From positions 744,001 through 808,000 of the forward strand of contig OZ245999.1 in the NCBI GenBank assembly GCA_965230265.1: DNA of 64,000 bases, written 5' to 3'. The position numbers and the translations under genes are program-made. Shown here one piece after another: positions 8,957 through 17,742 of the stretch. This stretch comes from JAJFKX01 sp965230265 (GTDB lineage: Bacteria > Pseudomonadota > Gammaproteobacteria > Xanthomonadales > Wenzhouxiangellaceae). The number at the start of each line of letters is the position of its first letter. Position 1 is the first letter of the stretch. The notes below the pieces were generated by a model. The model saw only the letters and a program-made list of their open reading frames with translations. It ran no database searches and was not told where the DNA came from.

Positions 8957-9609
8957 TTATTGGGTAAAGCATTATCGTTTCTAAAAATATTTTTATCTAT
9001 AAACCACTGGTTATAATTAAATTAATAAGGGCATTTGCAATGCAGGTAAGTCCGTATCCTGCCTGTTTTATCTAAAGCTTCATAGGTTGGTTTGCTAGCG
9101 CCTGTTTGGAATTAGAAAGTGTGATGAGTGAACGGCTTATGTCAAACGATCAATGACAGAATTTTATAGCTTCGAGACCGTTATGCATAACCAATAAATT
9201 CAAAACAATAATGGTGCTTATGCCTGTAATAACATGTGCGCAATCCACATCCTCGGGGGATGACGATTCTGGTTTAATAATTTTAGGCGCGGCTATACCA
9301 GTGAAACCATAAAGTCAGAGACAAAGCAGGTGGTAGTGAATGATGACCAAGGAGTGTCAGGCAAGGCCCGGTTTTGTTTGCAGTGTGGGCAGATAAATGA
9401 CTGTGTTCGTTTGTGCTTGGCGTTGGTCAGTAGAAAGGTTAATGCAGCAAAAATAGCCCGGCTGGGGTTTGGTTTACACACTTCCCAGGAATTAATGCTC
9501 GGGTATAATGTCAGTTAACAATACATTATCAGGAACATATATAAGCTGGCTGTATCTTGGCTGGTATGGTGTATGTTGGCTGAGAAGTTTAAACCCGATG
9601 AGATTCAAT
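8957..9609. other. About 650 bases without a recognisable gene
   Basis: Between the terminator and the first secreted paralogue no reading frame has both a ribosome-binding site and recognisable protein character. A short open frame at 9330-9518 lacks both. The stretch is AT-rich near 8980-9020 and may hold the promoter of the gene at 9610, but no convincing -35/-10 pair was found. Confidence 0.6.
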
Positions 9610-10575
9610 ATGAAGAGAATAAGTGCTTGTTTTTTAGGATGTTGTTTGTTGGTTGCGCCGGTATCGACATGGGCAGATGAATTGATCAACTGTGTTGAGG
9701 CTGACGGCGGCTTCATCCCGGGGGACGGTCTCAGTCGTGGTTTTGGTGTGAATAACTTTCCTGGGTTTACCTTGGATGAAGTTTATCTGTTCTTTGACGT
9801 TGGCGAGCCTGGAGAGGGTGTTTATGAGTTAACGGCAACTCTGGATAGTTTCAGCGGTGATGTGATTGGTGTTGCTGAAGCGCGATATACGTTTTCTGGC
9901 AATCGAGAGCCAGTCCCCATAGTATTTGATTTCCAAAATATTGGGATGGTCAATGGGCAGTCGATTGCATTCACCATCAACCAGATATCAGGTTCGCAGA
10001 CTTTTTATAAGGTTGGCAATTTTACGGCCACCTCGGCATCGAACGGGTGTGACCTTTTCCAGACCAATAACACATTCGGAGCTGGTGGCGGGGTACGACG
10101 CCTGGGCATTACCGCCATTGTCACTGGTGCTTCTGAGGCGCTTACACCTTCTATGGCTTTGCTGGAAAACCCTGGTAATGGTTCAGATGGCAGTGGTATC
10201 ACATCGATTTCCGGTTGGGTGTGTGATGCCGAGCGTGTGGAAGTAGAGATTGATGAAACCATTCTAGTCGAAGCGGCTTATGGTACACCGCGTGCGGATA
10301 CCATGGATGTTTGCGGGGATAGCGACAATGGTTTTGGAATTCTGGTTAATTTTGGCATTTTGGGTGATGGGCCGCATGATATCCGATTGCTTGCAGACGG
10401 CCTTGAGGTAGATTCTGCGACATTTAATGTCACCACGCTGGGCAGTCCGTTTGTCAGTGGGTTGAATGGAAGCTTCGATTTAGTGGATTTTCCGGAAGGC
10501 GGCGATCAAATTACCATTGAATGGGTGCAGTCATTACAGGGTTTTACAATTACCGACTTCACGCCATCACCTTGA
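9610..10575 (+). CDS. Secreted protein with SGWVCDA-type beta domain, paralogue 1
   Basis: A 321-residue protein beginning with a Sec signal peptide (MKRISACFLGCCLLVAPVSTWA, mature from about residue 22). The start at ATG 9610 is chosen because it begins the signal peptide; the frame continues to 9508 but would add about 34 residues. The first half is a beta-rich unit (NNFPGFTLDEVYLF, then VYELTATLDSFSG). The second half carries SGWVCDAERVEVEID, AYGTPRADT, the C-G-D...NGFG block and a final W-V-Q-S-L-Q-G-F strand. I have seen this C-terminal unit in marine gammaproteobacterial secreted proteins but cannot name a function. Cysteines are paired across blocks, suggesting disulfides. Its close paralogue follows at 10847. 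Confidence 0.7.
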   Translation: MKRISACFLGCCLLVAPVSTWADELINCVEADGGFIPGDGLSRGFGVNNFPGFTLDEVYLFFDVGEPGEGVYELTATLDSFSGDVIGVAEARYTFSGNREPVPIVFDFQNIGMVNGQSIAFTINQISGSQTFYKVGNFTATSASNGCDLFQTNNTFGAGGGVRRLGITAIVTGASEALTPSMALLENPGNGSDGSGITSISGWVCDAERVEVEIDETILVEAAYGTPRADTMDVCGDSDNGFGILVNFGILGDGPHDIRLLADGLEVDSATFNVTTLGSPFVSGLNGSFDLVDFPEGGDQITIEWVQSLQGFTITDFTPSP

Positions 10576-10595
10576 CCCTTATCTAAAAGGCATGG

Positions 10596-10622
10596 AAAGC
10601 CCGGCTGGCCCGGGCTTTTTTA
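10596..10622 (+). terminator. Intrinsic terminator between the two secreted paralogues
   Basis: The stem AAAGCCCGG / CCGGGCTTT with a 5-base loop is followed by a T-run, 20 bases after the stop of the first paralogue. The paralogues are therefore probably separate transcription units. Confidence 0.9.
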
Positions 10623-10846
10623 TGCTTGCTTATTTTTATTTGACCGAGCAAGTAAGCATTCTCCATGGTTTTAATTAACAACTTATGCTGATTTATCGAT
10701 TGCTGCTGGACAAGAATATGTCTTTATTGTGCAGCAGGCTGCGTAGTAAATTAGTGTATCTATTCAAAATCAGTTTATGATGGTTAGGTTGTCTCGTTAA
10801 CCACACAGCGATGAACTGAAAATCAACTAGCTAGAAGAGAGTCATT

Positions 10847-11785
10847 ATGAAGAAAATGCAATATTACCTGCTGAGTATATGCTTTGTTTTTTTACCGATG
10901 TCCGCTGCTGCTGCAGAGTTGGTTAATTGTTTTCCCAGCGCCGGAGTGGGCAGCAGTGATAACCCAAGCAGGGGATTTTATGTTGAGTCATTTCCGGGTT
11001 TCACGCTGGACCAGGTGTATCTGTTCATTGAGAGCACCAGTATGGGAGAAGCTCGCTATACATTGACTGCACGCAGTGACAATTTTGGAGGCAGTGTGCT
11101 GGGTATGGCGGAAGCAAGCTATGAGTTTTCAGACAATAGTCAGCCAGTGCCCGTGCTGTTTGATTTTCAGCGTATTGCTGTTTCATCTGGACAGCGTGTA
11201 ACTTTTGAGATTGAGCAGCTTTCAGGCCCCAACTCTTTCTATAGTACAGAATCTACTTCTGGTTGCCCGATTATCCAAACTGAAAATACGGATCCACCGT
11301 TAAGCCAGTTTCGGCGCGATGGAATTACCGCCATCATACTGGGTGCGGATGCTGCCTTGACACCGTCTGTCGCATCATTGGAAAACCCGGCAGATGTCAG
11401 CAGCATCAGTGGTATCAGTCTCATTTCCGGCTGGGTTTGTGATGCTGAGCGAGTGGAAGTGGAGATCGATGGCACAATCGTTGTAGAAGCAGCTTATGGT
11501 ACTCCCAGAGCAGATACCATGGGCGAGTGCGGGGATATTGATAATGGCTTTGGTTTATTGGTGAATTACGGTGTTCTGGGTGAAGGCGTACACAGTATTC
11601 GCTTATTAGCCGATGGGCTGGAAGTTGATAGCGCTGTGTTTAACGTTACCACGCTGGGTGCACCGTTTGTCTCAGGCTTGAGTGGTACCTTTATCCTGCC
11701 AGGCTTCCCTGGCGATGGGCAACAGTCGACCATACGATGGTTGCAATCCGTGCAGGGCTTTGTGATTACAGATGTTTCGCCTTGA
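10847..11785 (+). CDS. Secreted protein with SGWVCDA-type beta domain, paralogue 2
   Basis: A 312-residue secreted protein with a signal peptide (MKKMQYYLLSICFVFLPMSAAAA). It is collinear with the preceding gene over its whole length: ESFPGFTLDQVYLF, RYTLTARSDNFGGSV, SGWVCDAERVEVEID, AYGTPRADTM, NGFGLLVNYG and a C-terminal W-L-Q-S-V-Q-G-F. The C-terminal half is much better conserved between the two than the N-terminal half. This suggests a common anchoring or interaction domain with a diverging exposed face. A purine-rich AGAAGAGAG precedes the ATG. The gene has its own leader of about 220 bases and its own terminator. Function is unknown; adhesion or matrix roles are possible. Confidence 0.7.
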   Translation: MKKMQYYLLSICFVFLPMSAAAAELVNCFPSAGVGSSDNPSRGFYVESFPGFTLDQVYLFIESTSMGEARYTLTARSDNFGGSVLGMAEASYEFSDNSQPVPVLFDFQRIAVSSGQRVTFEIEQLSGPNSFYSTESTSGCPIIQTENTDPPLSQFRRDGITAIILGADAALTPSVASLENPADVSSISGISLISGWVCDAERVEVEIDGTIVVEAAYGTPRADTMGECGDIDNGFGLLVNYGVLGEGVHSIRLLADGLEVDSAVFNVTTLGAPFVSGLSGTFILPGFPGDGQQSTIRWLQSVQGFVITDVSP

Positions 11786-11801
11786 TGGATAGGGACTAGT
11801 T

Positions 11802-11834
11802 AAAAAGGCCCAGATGGTTCCGGGCCTTTTTTAT
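11802..11834. terminator. Bidirectional intrinsic terminator between convergent genes
   Basis: The inverted repeat AAAAAGGCCC / GGGCCTTTTT has a 10-base loop and T/A tracts on both sides. It serves the second secreted paralogue (plus strand) and the M28 peptidase gene (minus strand). Confidence 0.85.
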
Positions 11835-11853
11835 TGGACTTATCGTGGTTTTA

Positions 11854-13596
11854 TTATTGGCGAGACTGCTCGCGAATCGCCTTAAATTCATTGCCCGGGT
11901 ACCATTTGGGCCAGTCATTGGTGTTGGTGATATCCCAGCCAATGTTGAAAAATAGCTGCAAGTCCTGTTGCATGCCGGATAAATCCCAATCATCCAATAC
12001 TTCATCCTCGGCTTTGTGATAGCGGTTGGCGTTGAAATCTTTTTGCTTTTGAATCATCCAGGCAGTGCCGTGTTCGCTATGGTCACTGCCCGATTCAGCG
12101 TATAGCACCGGAACACCCTGTTTGGCGAAATTAAAATGATCTGAGCGGTAAAAATACCCAGCTTCTGGATGCTCTTCTGGCGCGACAATTCGTTGTTGGT
12201 TATCGGCATGTTTGCGCAAGTAGTCTTCCATTTGCGACTTGCCATAACCGACGACGATTAAATCACGGGTAGGGCCATAAACATTCATGGCGTCGATGTT
12301 GATTCCCGCTACGTGTTGGGCCATTGGCAAAGGTGGGTTATTGGCATAGTGAGCCGAGCCCAGTAAACCAGACTCTTCTGCGGTTACAGCAAGAAAACCA
12401 ACGGTGCGCTGAGGTGGTTGTGGCTGTGATGCAAAAGACTCTGCCAGTGCCAATACACCGGCAACACCGGTGGCATTGTCTACCGCACCATTGTAGATAT
12501 TGTCGACCCCTTCAGGGGCAGTGTCATCTTTGCCGATATGATCCCAATGCGCCATGTAGACAAACCACTCGTCGGGCTGTTGACCACCGTTGATTTTGGC
12601 GCCGATGTTATACGATTGGTCGCGTTTGATGGTTTGTTGTAACTGGCTGCTGGCGGTCAGTGCCAGTGGTTGGGGTTGGAAACCTTCGGTTTTTGCTGAT
12701 GCTTCCAGGTCTGACAAATTATGTCCTGCCATTGCCAGTACCTGTGCTGCGGCTGGGTGTGTTAACCAGCCTTCAACTTTAGACAGGTTATTGCTGTTAC
12801 TGCCCAGATCGACATGAAACTGCGGTCCGGACCAGCTATTGGAAACCACTGCCCATGGATAGCTGGCTGGCTCCGTGTCGTGAACAATTAAAGCAGCAGC
12901 TGCGCCCTGACGTGCAGCTTCTTCGAACTTGTAACTCCAACGGCCATAATAAGTCATTGTTCGACCTTCAAACAGATCGCTATTACCGGTGGCAAAGCCA
13001 GGGTCGTTGACCAAAATGATCACGGTTTTACCGGTTACGTCAATACCTGCGTAGTCATTCCATCCGTATTCGGGGGCGACCACGCCATAACCAACGAAAA
13101 CCATGTCACTGGCATTGATTGATAATTGCTCTTCAGGTCGTTGCGACCACAGCATCACATCAGTGCCGTAGTTCAGTGTTACTGCTTCACCGGCATCGTG
13201 TTGCGTCGGTGTTATTGTTAATGCGGCAGAGGGTTCAGTGGTGATGGACACCAACGGCACTGCTTGACGATAGCTATCACCAAACATCGGTTCCAGTTCC
13301 AGCTCTTGGAAACGTTGTTCGATGAAGTCCAGTGTCAGTACTTCCCCTCGCGACATCGGCGCACGGCCTTCAAACTCGTCAGAAGCGAGTATTGAGGTAT
13401 CATCGAGTAATTTGACTGTTGAAATATCAGGTGCAGTTATGGTTTTTTCAGCTTCTGTTTGTGTCTGTGTAGCGCTTTGCTGATTACAGGCGGCCAAGCA
13501 AAAAATCAGTGCAATAAAAACAAGCCGAGCAAGTTGGCGAATGGGATATTCAGCCAGCACAGCAACAGTATTCTTATGATTGAAACTTAAAAACAT
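11854..13596 (-). CDS. M28-family zinc metallopeptidase lipoprotein
   Basis: A 580-residue protein starting at the ATG at 13594-13596, preceded by ACGGAAA at suitable spacing. This start gives a lipoprotein signal with lipobox CLAAC (Cys37). The longer open frame would run into murB and is rejected. An N-terminal protease-associated (PA) domain (about 110-300, with FVGYGVVAPEYGWNDYAG) is followed by the M28 catalytic domain. Metal ligands are visible in HWDHIG, DNATG, AEESGLLGS and SDHFNF. Relatives are aminopeptidases or dipeptidyl peptidases of the periplasm or outer membrane. It is the last gene of a minus-strand operon, 22 bases after murB. The exact peptide specificity cannot be told. 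Confidence 0.85.
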   Translation of the reverse strand: MFLSFNHKNTVAVLAEYPIRQLARLVFIALIFCLAACNQQSATQTQTEAEKTITAPDISTVKLLDDTSILASDEFEGRAPMSRGEVLTLDFIEQRFQELELEPMFGDSYRQAVPLVSITTEPSAALTITPTQHDAGEAVTLNYGTDVMLWSQRPEEQLSINASDMVFVGYGVVAPEYGWNDYAGIDVTGKTVIILVNDPGFATGNSDLFEGRTMTYYGRWSYKFEEAARQGAAAALIVHDTEPASYPWAVVSNSWSGPQFHVDLGSNSNNLSKVEGWLTHPAAAQVLAMAGHNLSDLEASAKTEGFQPQPLALTASSQLQQTIKRDQSYNIGAKINGGQQPDEWFVYMAHWDHIGKDDTAPEGVDNIYNGAVDNATGVAGVLALAESFASQPQPPQRTVGFLAVTAEESGLLGSAHYANNPPLPMAQHVAGINIDAMNVYGPTRDLIVVGYGKSQMEDYLRKHADNQQRIVAPEEHPEAGYFYRSDHFNFAKQGVPVLYAESGSDHSEHGTAWMIQKQKDFNANRYHKAEDEVLDDWDLSGMQQDLQLFFNIGWDITNTNDWPKWYPGNEFKAIREQSRQ

Positions 13597-13618
13597 ATCA
13601 ATTTCCGTTTTATAATAA

Positions 13619-14659
13619 TCATTGGGGTTGCCTAATAATTTTTGGTTCAGGCTGTAGTTGGACGGCAAATCGTTCGTTGACATCCTGTTGTATATGCCGC
13701 GCCAATTGCAGCAATTGATGCCCATTGCCATGACCGTAATGTACCAGCACCAAAGCATGGTTTTGGTGAACACCCACAGGACCTTCGCGGCGACCTTTCC
13801 AACCACATTGCTCGATTAACCAGGCGGCACTAAGTTTGACCTGTCCATGTTCACAGTCGGCCATTGGCCAGTGTGGCAGGTGTGGATGTTGACTAAGTAA
13901 ACTTTCTGCAACCGATCGACTAACGATCGGGTTTTTAAAAAAACTCCCTGCATTGCCAATCTTTTCAGGGGCGGGCAGTTTGTGTTGTCGAATGTCAGTG
14001 ATGATGTCAGCCAATTGTGCGGGTGATGGGTGGGTGATGTTTTTTTTGTCTAGCGATTCTGCAACACCAGGGTAGTGGGTGTTTAACGTTGCCTGCTTTT
14101 GCAGTTTTAATTGAACAGCAATGATCAACCAGTGCTGTGCAGCGCTTGTTTTAAAAATACTATGCCGGTAACCGAACTGGCAGTCGGTTGCCGATACGGT
14201 ATGTTGCAGACCGGTTTCCAGGTCGAGGTAATTGACAGACTGGCAAACATCACTGAACTCTACACCGTATGCACCAATATTCTGCATAGGCGCTGCACCG
14301 CACCAACCAGGAATGGCAGCTAAGTTTTCCAGGCCATAGAACTGCTGATCAACACTCCATCTGACCAGCTTATCCCATGCTTCAGATGCTCCGACATTTA
14401 AGTCTATGTCGTCATCGGTTTCGCCAATAATTTCGATGCCTTGCCAGTCCGGTTGTAAAATCAGACCCGGAAAGTCCTCTGCAAATACGACATTGCTGCC
14501 GCCGCCAAGAACGAGCCTGGGCTTATCAATAAACCGTTGGTCCTGACAAGCGAGTTCCACACTGTGTATTGAATTGACTCGACAAAAACCAGCAGCGCGA
14601 CATGGCAAGCCCAGAGAATTCAATGACTGGATATCGGTATCGGTCTGGATGGTGGTCAT
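13619..14659 (-). CDS. murB: UDP-N-acetylenolpyruvoylglucosamine reductase
   Basis: A 346-residue FAD enzyme reducing UDP-GlcNAc-enolpyruvate with NADPH to UDP-MurNAc, the second step of peptidoglycan precursor synthesis in the cytoplasm. The length and the extra C-terminal region match the type I (E. coli-like) form. Seen are the FAD-binding LVLGGGSNVVF (about 49-59), GAAPMQNIGAYG (121-132), the GYRHSIFK block, GNAGSFFKNP with the proton-donor Ser239, SAAWLIEQCGWKG, and the terminal PEPKII with the catalytic Glu. It starts 13 bases after the pyrD stop, and the M28 lipoprotein gene follows, so the three are likely one transcript. The pyrD-murB neighbourhood may give growth-linked expression. 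Confidence 0.95.
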   Translation of the reverse strand: MTTIQTDTDIQSLNSLGLPCRAAGFCRVNSIHSVELACQDQRFIDKPRLVLGGGSNVVFAEDFPGLILQPDWQGIEIIGETDDDIDLNVGASEAWDKLVRWSVDQQFYGLENLAAIPGWCGAAPMQNIGAYGVEFSDVCQSVNYLDLETGLQHTVSATDCQFGYRHSIFKTSAAQHWLIIAVQLKLQKQATLNTHYPGVAESLDKKNITHPSPAQLADIITDIRQHKLPAPEKIGNAGSFFKNPIVSRSVAESLLSQHPHLPHWPMADCEHGQVKLSAAWLIEQCGWKGRREGPVGVHQNHALVLVHYGHGNGHQLLQLARHIQQDVNERFAVQLQPEPKIIRQPQ

Positions 14660-14672
14660 GTTGCCGATGAGC

Positions 14673-15677
14673 TTAGCGCAATGCGTCTACGCATTCAGTA
14701 ATGAGCTTTGGCCCTTGATAGATCATGCCGGTATAAAATTGCACCAGGCTGGCGCCGGCATCGAACTTATCCCGGGCATGCTGGCCTTCGGTAATACCAC
14801 CCGTACCTATAATTGGCAGATTATCCGGCAGGCGCTGGCGCATGGCCAGTAATAAGGCATCGGCTTTGTGTTTTAACGGTGCGCCGCTTAAACCGCCAGC
14901 TTGTCTGCCATGCTTAAGCTTGCTGACACTGCGACGGCTAATGGTGGTGTTGCCACAAATAATGCCCTGCATTTCGGTTTGCTGGATCACTGCGGCGATT
15001 TGATCCATTTGCGGCTCATCCAAATCGGGTGCGAGTTTGACCAGCAAGGGTGCATGGTGGTCATGTTGACTGGCCAGCTGCAGTTGTCGCTCACGCAATG
15101 GGCCGAGTAATTTGAGCAGGGCATCACGGTGTTGTAAGTCACGCAGGTTTTCCGTATTTGGTGAAGAGATGTTGATGGTGATATAGCTGGCCAGCGGGTA
15201 CACACGCTCCAGGCAGTACAGGTAATCATCAACCGCCTGCTCATTGGCTGTGTCTTTGTTTTTACCGATATTGATACCGATAATTGCGCCGTCCTTACGC
15301 GCCTGGCTGCGTTCGACACGGCGAACCAAATGTAAGACACCTTTATTGTTAAAACCCAAACGATTAATCACCGCCTGGGCTTGAGGTAAACGGAATATTC
15401 TGGGTTTGGGGTTGCCGGGTTGAGGTTTGGGGGTAATGGTGCCGATTTCGATAAAGCCGAAACCCAGTGCCAATAACGCATCAATATGGTCACCGTTTTT
15501 GTCCAATCCGGCAGCAAGGCCAACAGGATTGGGAAATGTCAGGCCAAGTGTCTGGGTGGGTAATGGTTCAGGAGGGCAGGCCAGTAGCTGACCAGCCCAG
15601 TCCAGCCCGGTCAGGCTAAGATCATGAGCTGTTTCGGCGGGTAGCCGAAACAGCATTTTTTGCAGTAACGAATACAA
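14673..15677 (-). CDS. pyrD: Dihydroorotate dehydrogenase (quinone), class 2
   Basis: Oxidises dihydroorotate to orotate in pyrimidine synthesis, passing electrons to the quinone pool. It is a peripheral inner-membrane FMN enzyme. The proposed TTG start at 15675-15677 gives LYSLLQKMLFRLPAETAHD at the N-terminus and 334 residues, as in E. coli PyrD (336). The ATG at 15656 would shorten the membrane-binding helix to 327 residues. Motifs include NPVGLAAGLDKNGDHIDAL, GFIEIGTITPKPQPGNP, INRLGFNN, the catalytic-serine segment NISSPNT, and the FMN phosphate site GTGGI. The TTG lies 2 bases after the stop of the upstream dehydrogenase gene, which suggests translational coupling. No good ribosome-binding site of its own is visible. 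Confidence 0.92.
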   Translation of the reverse strand: MYSLLQKMLFRLPAETAHDLSLTGLDWAGQLLACPPEPLPTQTLGLTFPNPVGLAAGLDKNGDHIDALLALGFGFIEIGTITPKPQPGNPKPRIFRLPQAQAVINRLGFNNKGVLHLVRRVERSQARKDGAIIGINIGKNKDTANEQAVDDYLYCLERVYPLASYITINISSPNTENLRDLQHRDALLKLLGPLRERQLQLASQHDHHAPLLVKLAPDLDEPQMDQIAAVIQQTEMQGIICGNTTISRRSVSKLKHGRQAGGLSGAPLKHKADALLLAMRQRLPDNLPIIGTGGITEGQHARDKFDAGASLVQFYTGMIYQGPKLITECVDALR

Positions 15678-15678
15678 A

Positions 15679-17190
15679 TCAGATATCGAACTTGATACCC
15701 TGTGCCAGCGGCAGTTCACTACTCCAGTTAATGGTATTGGTTTGCCGACGCATGTAGTTACGCCATGCATCTGAACCGGATTCGCGACCACCTCCCGTTT
15801 CTTTTTCACCGCCAAATGCACCGCCAATTTCAGCCCCCGATGTGCCGATGTTGACATTGGCAATACCACAGTCACTGCCCATCGCCGACAGGAAAGTTTC
15901 CGAGGTTTGCAGGTCACGGGTAAAGATTGCCGAAGACAGGCCCTGACGAACGCCGTTTTGCATGGCAATCGCTTCTTCAATGGTGCTAAAGCTCATCACA
16001 TAGAGAATTGGTGCAAAGGTTTCATCCTGTACGATATCCCAATGGTTTTCGGCGCGGATAATGGTCGGTTTTACAAAAAAGCCTGGGCGCGCTACACGCT
16101 GTGCACCACACAGTACGTTGCCGCCAGCCTGTTGAGCCTGCTGAATAGCTGCTTCATAGCGTTCTACAGATGCTTCATCGGTTAATGGGCCCATCAAGGT
16201 ATCTGCTTCGAGAGGGTCGCCAATGCGTACCTGTTCATAAGCAGTCACCAGGGATTCGCAGACATCATCGATGATGGATTCGTGAACAAATAACCGGCGA
16301 GTACTGGTACAGCGCTGGCCAGCGGTACCTACAGCACCGAATACCACTGCCGGGATGGCCAGCTTCAAATCAGCGGTCTGATCAATAATCATCGCGTTGT
16401 TGCCCCCCAATTCCAGCAGGCTTTTGCCTGAGCGTGCAGCAACTTTGGCGGCTACCTGGCTGCCAATGGCACACGAACCGGTAAATGACACCAGATTCAC
16501 GCGATGATCATTGACGAATTTTTCTGCCAGATCGTGACCGTTTTCCATAAAGCTCAGGAAAATAGGTGGGTAACCATGATCTTCGAGTGCCTTGTTGGCA
16601 ATGTTCTGTACAGCAGCACAACACAGCACACCTTTAGGCGATGGTTTCCAGATGGTGACATTGCCACAGATGGCTGCCAGCATGGCGTTCCATGCCCAAA
16701 CGGCTACGGGGAAGTTGAAAGCGGTAATCACACCAACCACACCCAACGGATGCCACTGCTCATACATGCGGTGAGCGGGGCGTTCTGAGTGCATGGTCAG
16801 GCCATAAAGCATACGTGATTGGCCAACAGCGAAATCACCAATGTCAATCATTTCCTGAACTTCACCGTCGCCTTCAGCCTTAATTTTGCCCATTTCCAGG
16901 CTGACCAGATTGCCTAGGGCATCTTTGTGCTCGCGCAAAGCATTGGTGACCAGACGCACGGCTTCACCGCGCATAGGAGCAGGGACTTTACGCCACTCCA
17001 AGGCGGCAGTTTGTGCGGTTTTAATCACACGCTCGTAATCATCATCAGAGCAGGCATAAACGCTGTTAATCACTTCGCCAGTGGTGGGATTGATTGAGTC
17101 GATCAGGCCTTGATCGGTGGTATCGCTCCATTCGCCATACCAAGCGCCTGAATGGGTAGTGTCAATGCCGAGTTGTTGCAGAAAATCCAT
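15679..17190 (-). CDS. amaB: ALDH7-family aldehyde dehydrogenase, likely piperideine-6-carboxylate / aminoadipate-semialdehyde dehydrogenase
   Basis: A 503-residue NAD(P)-dependent aldehyde dehydrogenase. In the ALDH7A1/AmaB clade it oxidises 2-aminoadipate 6-semialdehyde (in equilibrium with piperideine-6-carboxylate) to 2-aminoadipate in lysine breakdown. The general-base Glu260 lies in LLELGGNN and the catalytic Cys294 in GQRCTSTRR. FTGS (236-239), the WNAMLAAICGNVTIWKPSP block and the C-terminal SGAEIGGAFGGEKETGGGRE agree with ALDH7. It is the first gene of the minus-strand operon with pyrD, murB and the M28 peptidase. The glutaryl-CoA dehydrogenase at 2.7 kb would serve a later step of the same catabolism. 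The specific symbol is an inference from clade features. Confidence 0.8.
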   Translation of the reverse strand: MDFLQQLGIDTTHSGAWYGEWSDTTDQGLIDSINPTTGEVINSVYACSDDDYERVIKTAQTAALEWRKVPAPMRGEAVRLVTNALREHKDALGNLVSLEMGKIKAEGDGEVQEMIDIGDFAVGQSRMLYGLTMHSERPAHRMYEQWHPLGVVGVITAFNFPVAVWAWNAMLAAICGNVTIWKPSPKGVLCCAAVQNIANKALEDHGYPPIFLSFMENGHDLAEKFVNDHRVNLVSFTGSCAIGSQVAAKVAARSGKSLLELGGNNAMIIDQTADLKLAIPAVVFGAVGTAGQRCTSTRRLFVHESIIDDVCESLVTAYEQVRIGDPLEADTLMGPLTDEASVERYEAAIQQAQQAGGNVLCGAQRVARPGFFVKPTIIRAENHWDIVQDETFAPILYVMSFSTIEEAIAMQNGVRQGLSSAIFTRDLQTSETFLSAMGSDCGIANVNIGTSGAEIGGAFGGEKETGGGRESGSDAWRNYMRRQTNTINWSSELPLAQGIKFDI

Positions 17191-17477
17191 AGTATGTACT
17201 CTAAATAAAAGTTAAAAGTTTAACCGTCTATTATGCCTGTAAGCAGTGGCCGGCGTCACCCGTTGATGATGATATAGGCTCTATATATCAGTGACTGGGT
17301 GGCCGAATGAGGTACGCTACCTCTTGCTATGACAGGCCAGCGCAAGGCAAACCGGTACCCGGTTGGCTATCTTGTTAAAAATATGGCGAACGGTACAGTA
17401 AACATAATGATGTCCATTTATGCTCTACGGCAGCTTGAATTCATGATCATTTTGTCACAAAAGGCCCAAAACTTAAG
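17191..17477. other. Intergenic region between the divergent amaB and sigma-E operons
   Basis: About 290 bases with no plausible gene. It must hold the promoter of the minus-strand dehydrogenase operon; I could not pick one with confidence. The right edge runs into the sigma-E type promoter. Confidence 0.5.
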
Positions 17478-17506
17478 GGAACCAGTGGTTGTTAAACGGG
17501 TCTCAA
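17478..17506 (+). promoter_or_regulatory. Sigma-E (AlgU)-type promoter upstream of the sigma-E operon
   Basis: GGAACC at 17478-17483 and TCTCAA at 17501-17506 are separated by 17 bases. This fits the extracytoplasmic-function sigma-E pattern (GGAACtt, about 16 bases, TCtgA), so the operon is probably autoregulated. Transcription would begin near 17512, about 27 bases before the ATG at 17539 and 230 before the ATG at 17743. Confidence 0.6.
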
Positions 17507-17742
17507 AACCGACTTAATATGCTAGAGTAACTCAGCACATGACAACTACTGCCGCAATCGCACTGCAGCCATTGACCAAGGATCTTAAGATCAATGCCAC
17601 CGATATGCCGGAAAAAGCCCCAGCATCCAGTAACAATGACCAGCGATCCCGCTTTGATGGTTCTGTGCATGGCTCAAGTCAGCCAAACGGTGCGACAGCC
17701 TCTGCAGCCATGCTGGCCGTTCATCAGTCAGGCTCACGCCAC

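Noticed and set aside
9330..9518. 62-residue open frame in the gap before the secreted paralogues
   Set aside because: It starts at GTG without a ribosome-binding site, and its composition shows no protein-like pattern that I can support.
11854..13806. 650-residue version of the M28 peptidase
   Set aside because: The first 70 residues overlap murB and lack any signal. The ATG at 13594-13596 has a ribosome-binding site and gives a lipoprotein signal peptide.
17515..17520. TAATAT as a sigma-70 -10 box for algU
   Set aside because: No acceptable -35 box lies 16-18 bases upstream. The sigma-E-type promoter a few bases away explains the region better.
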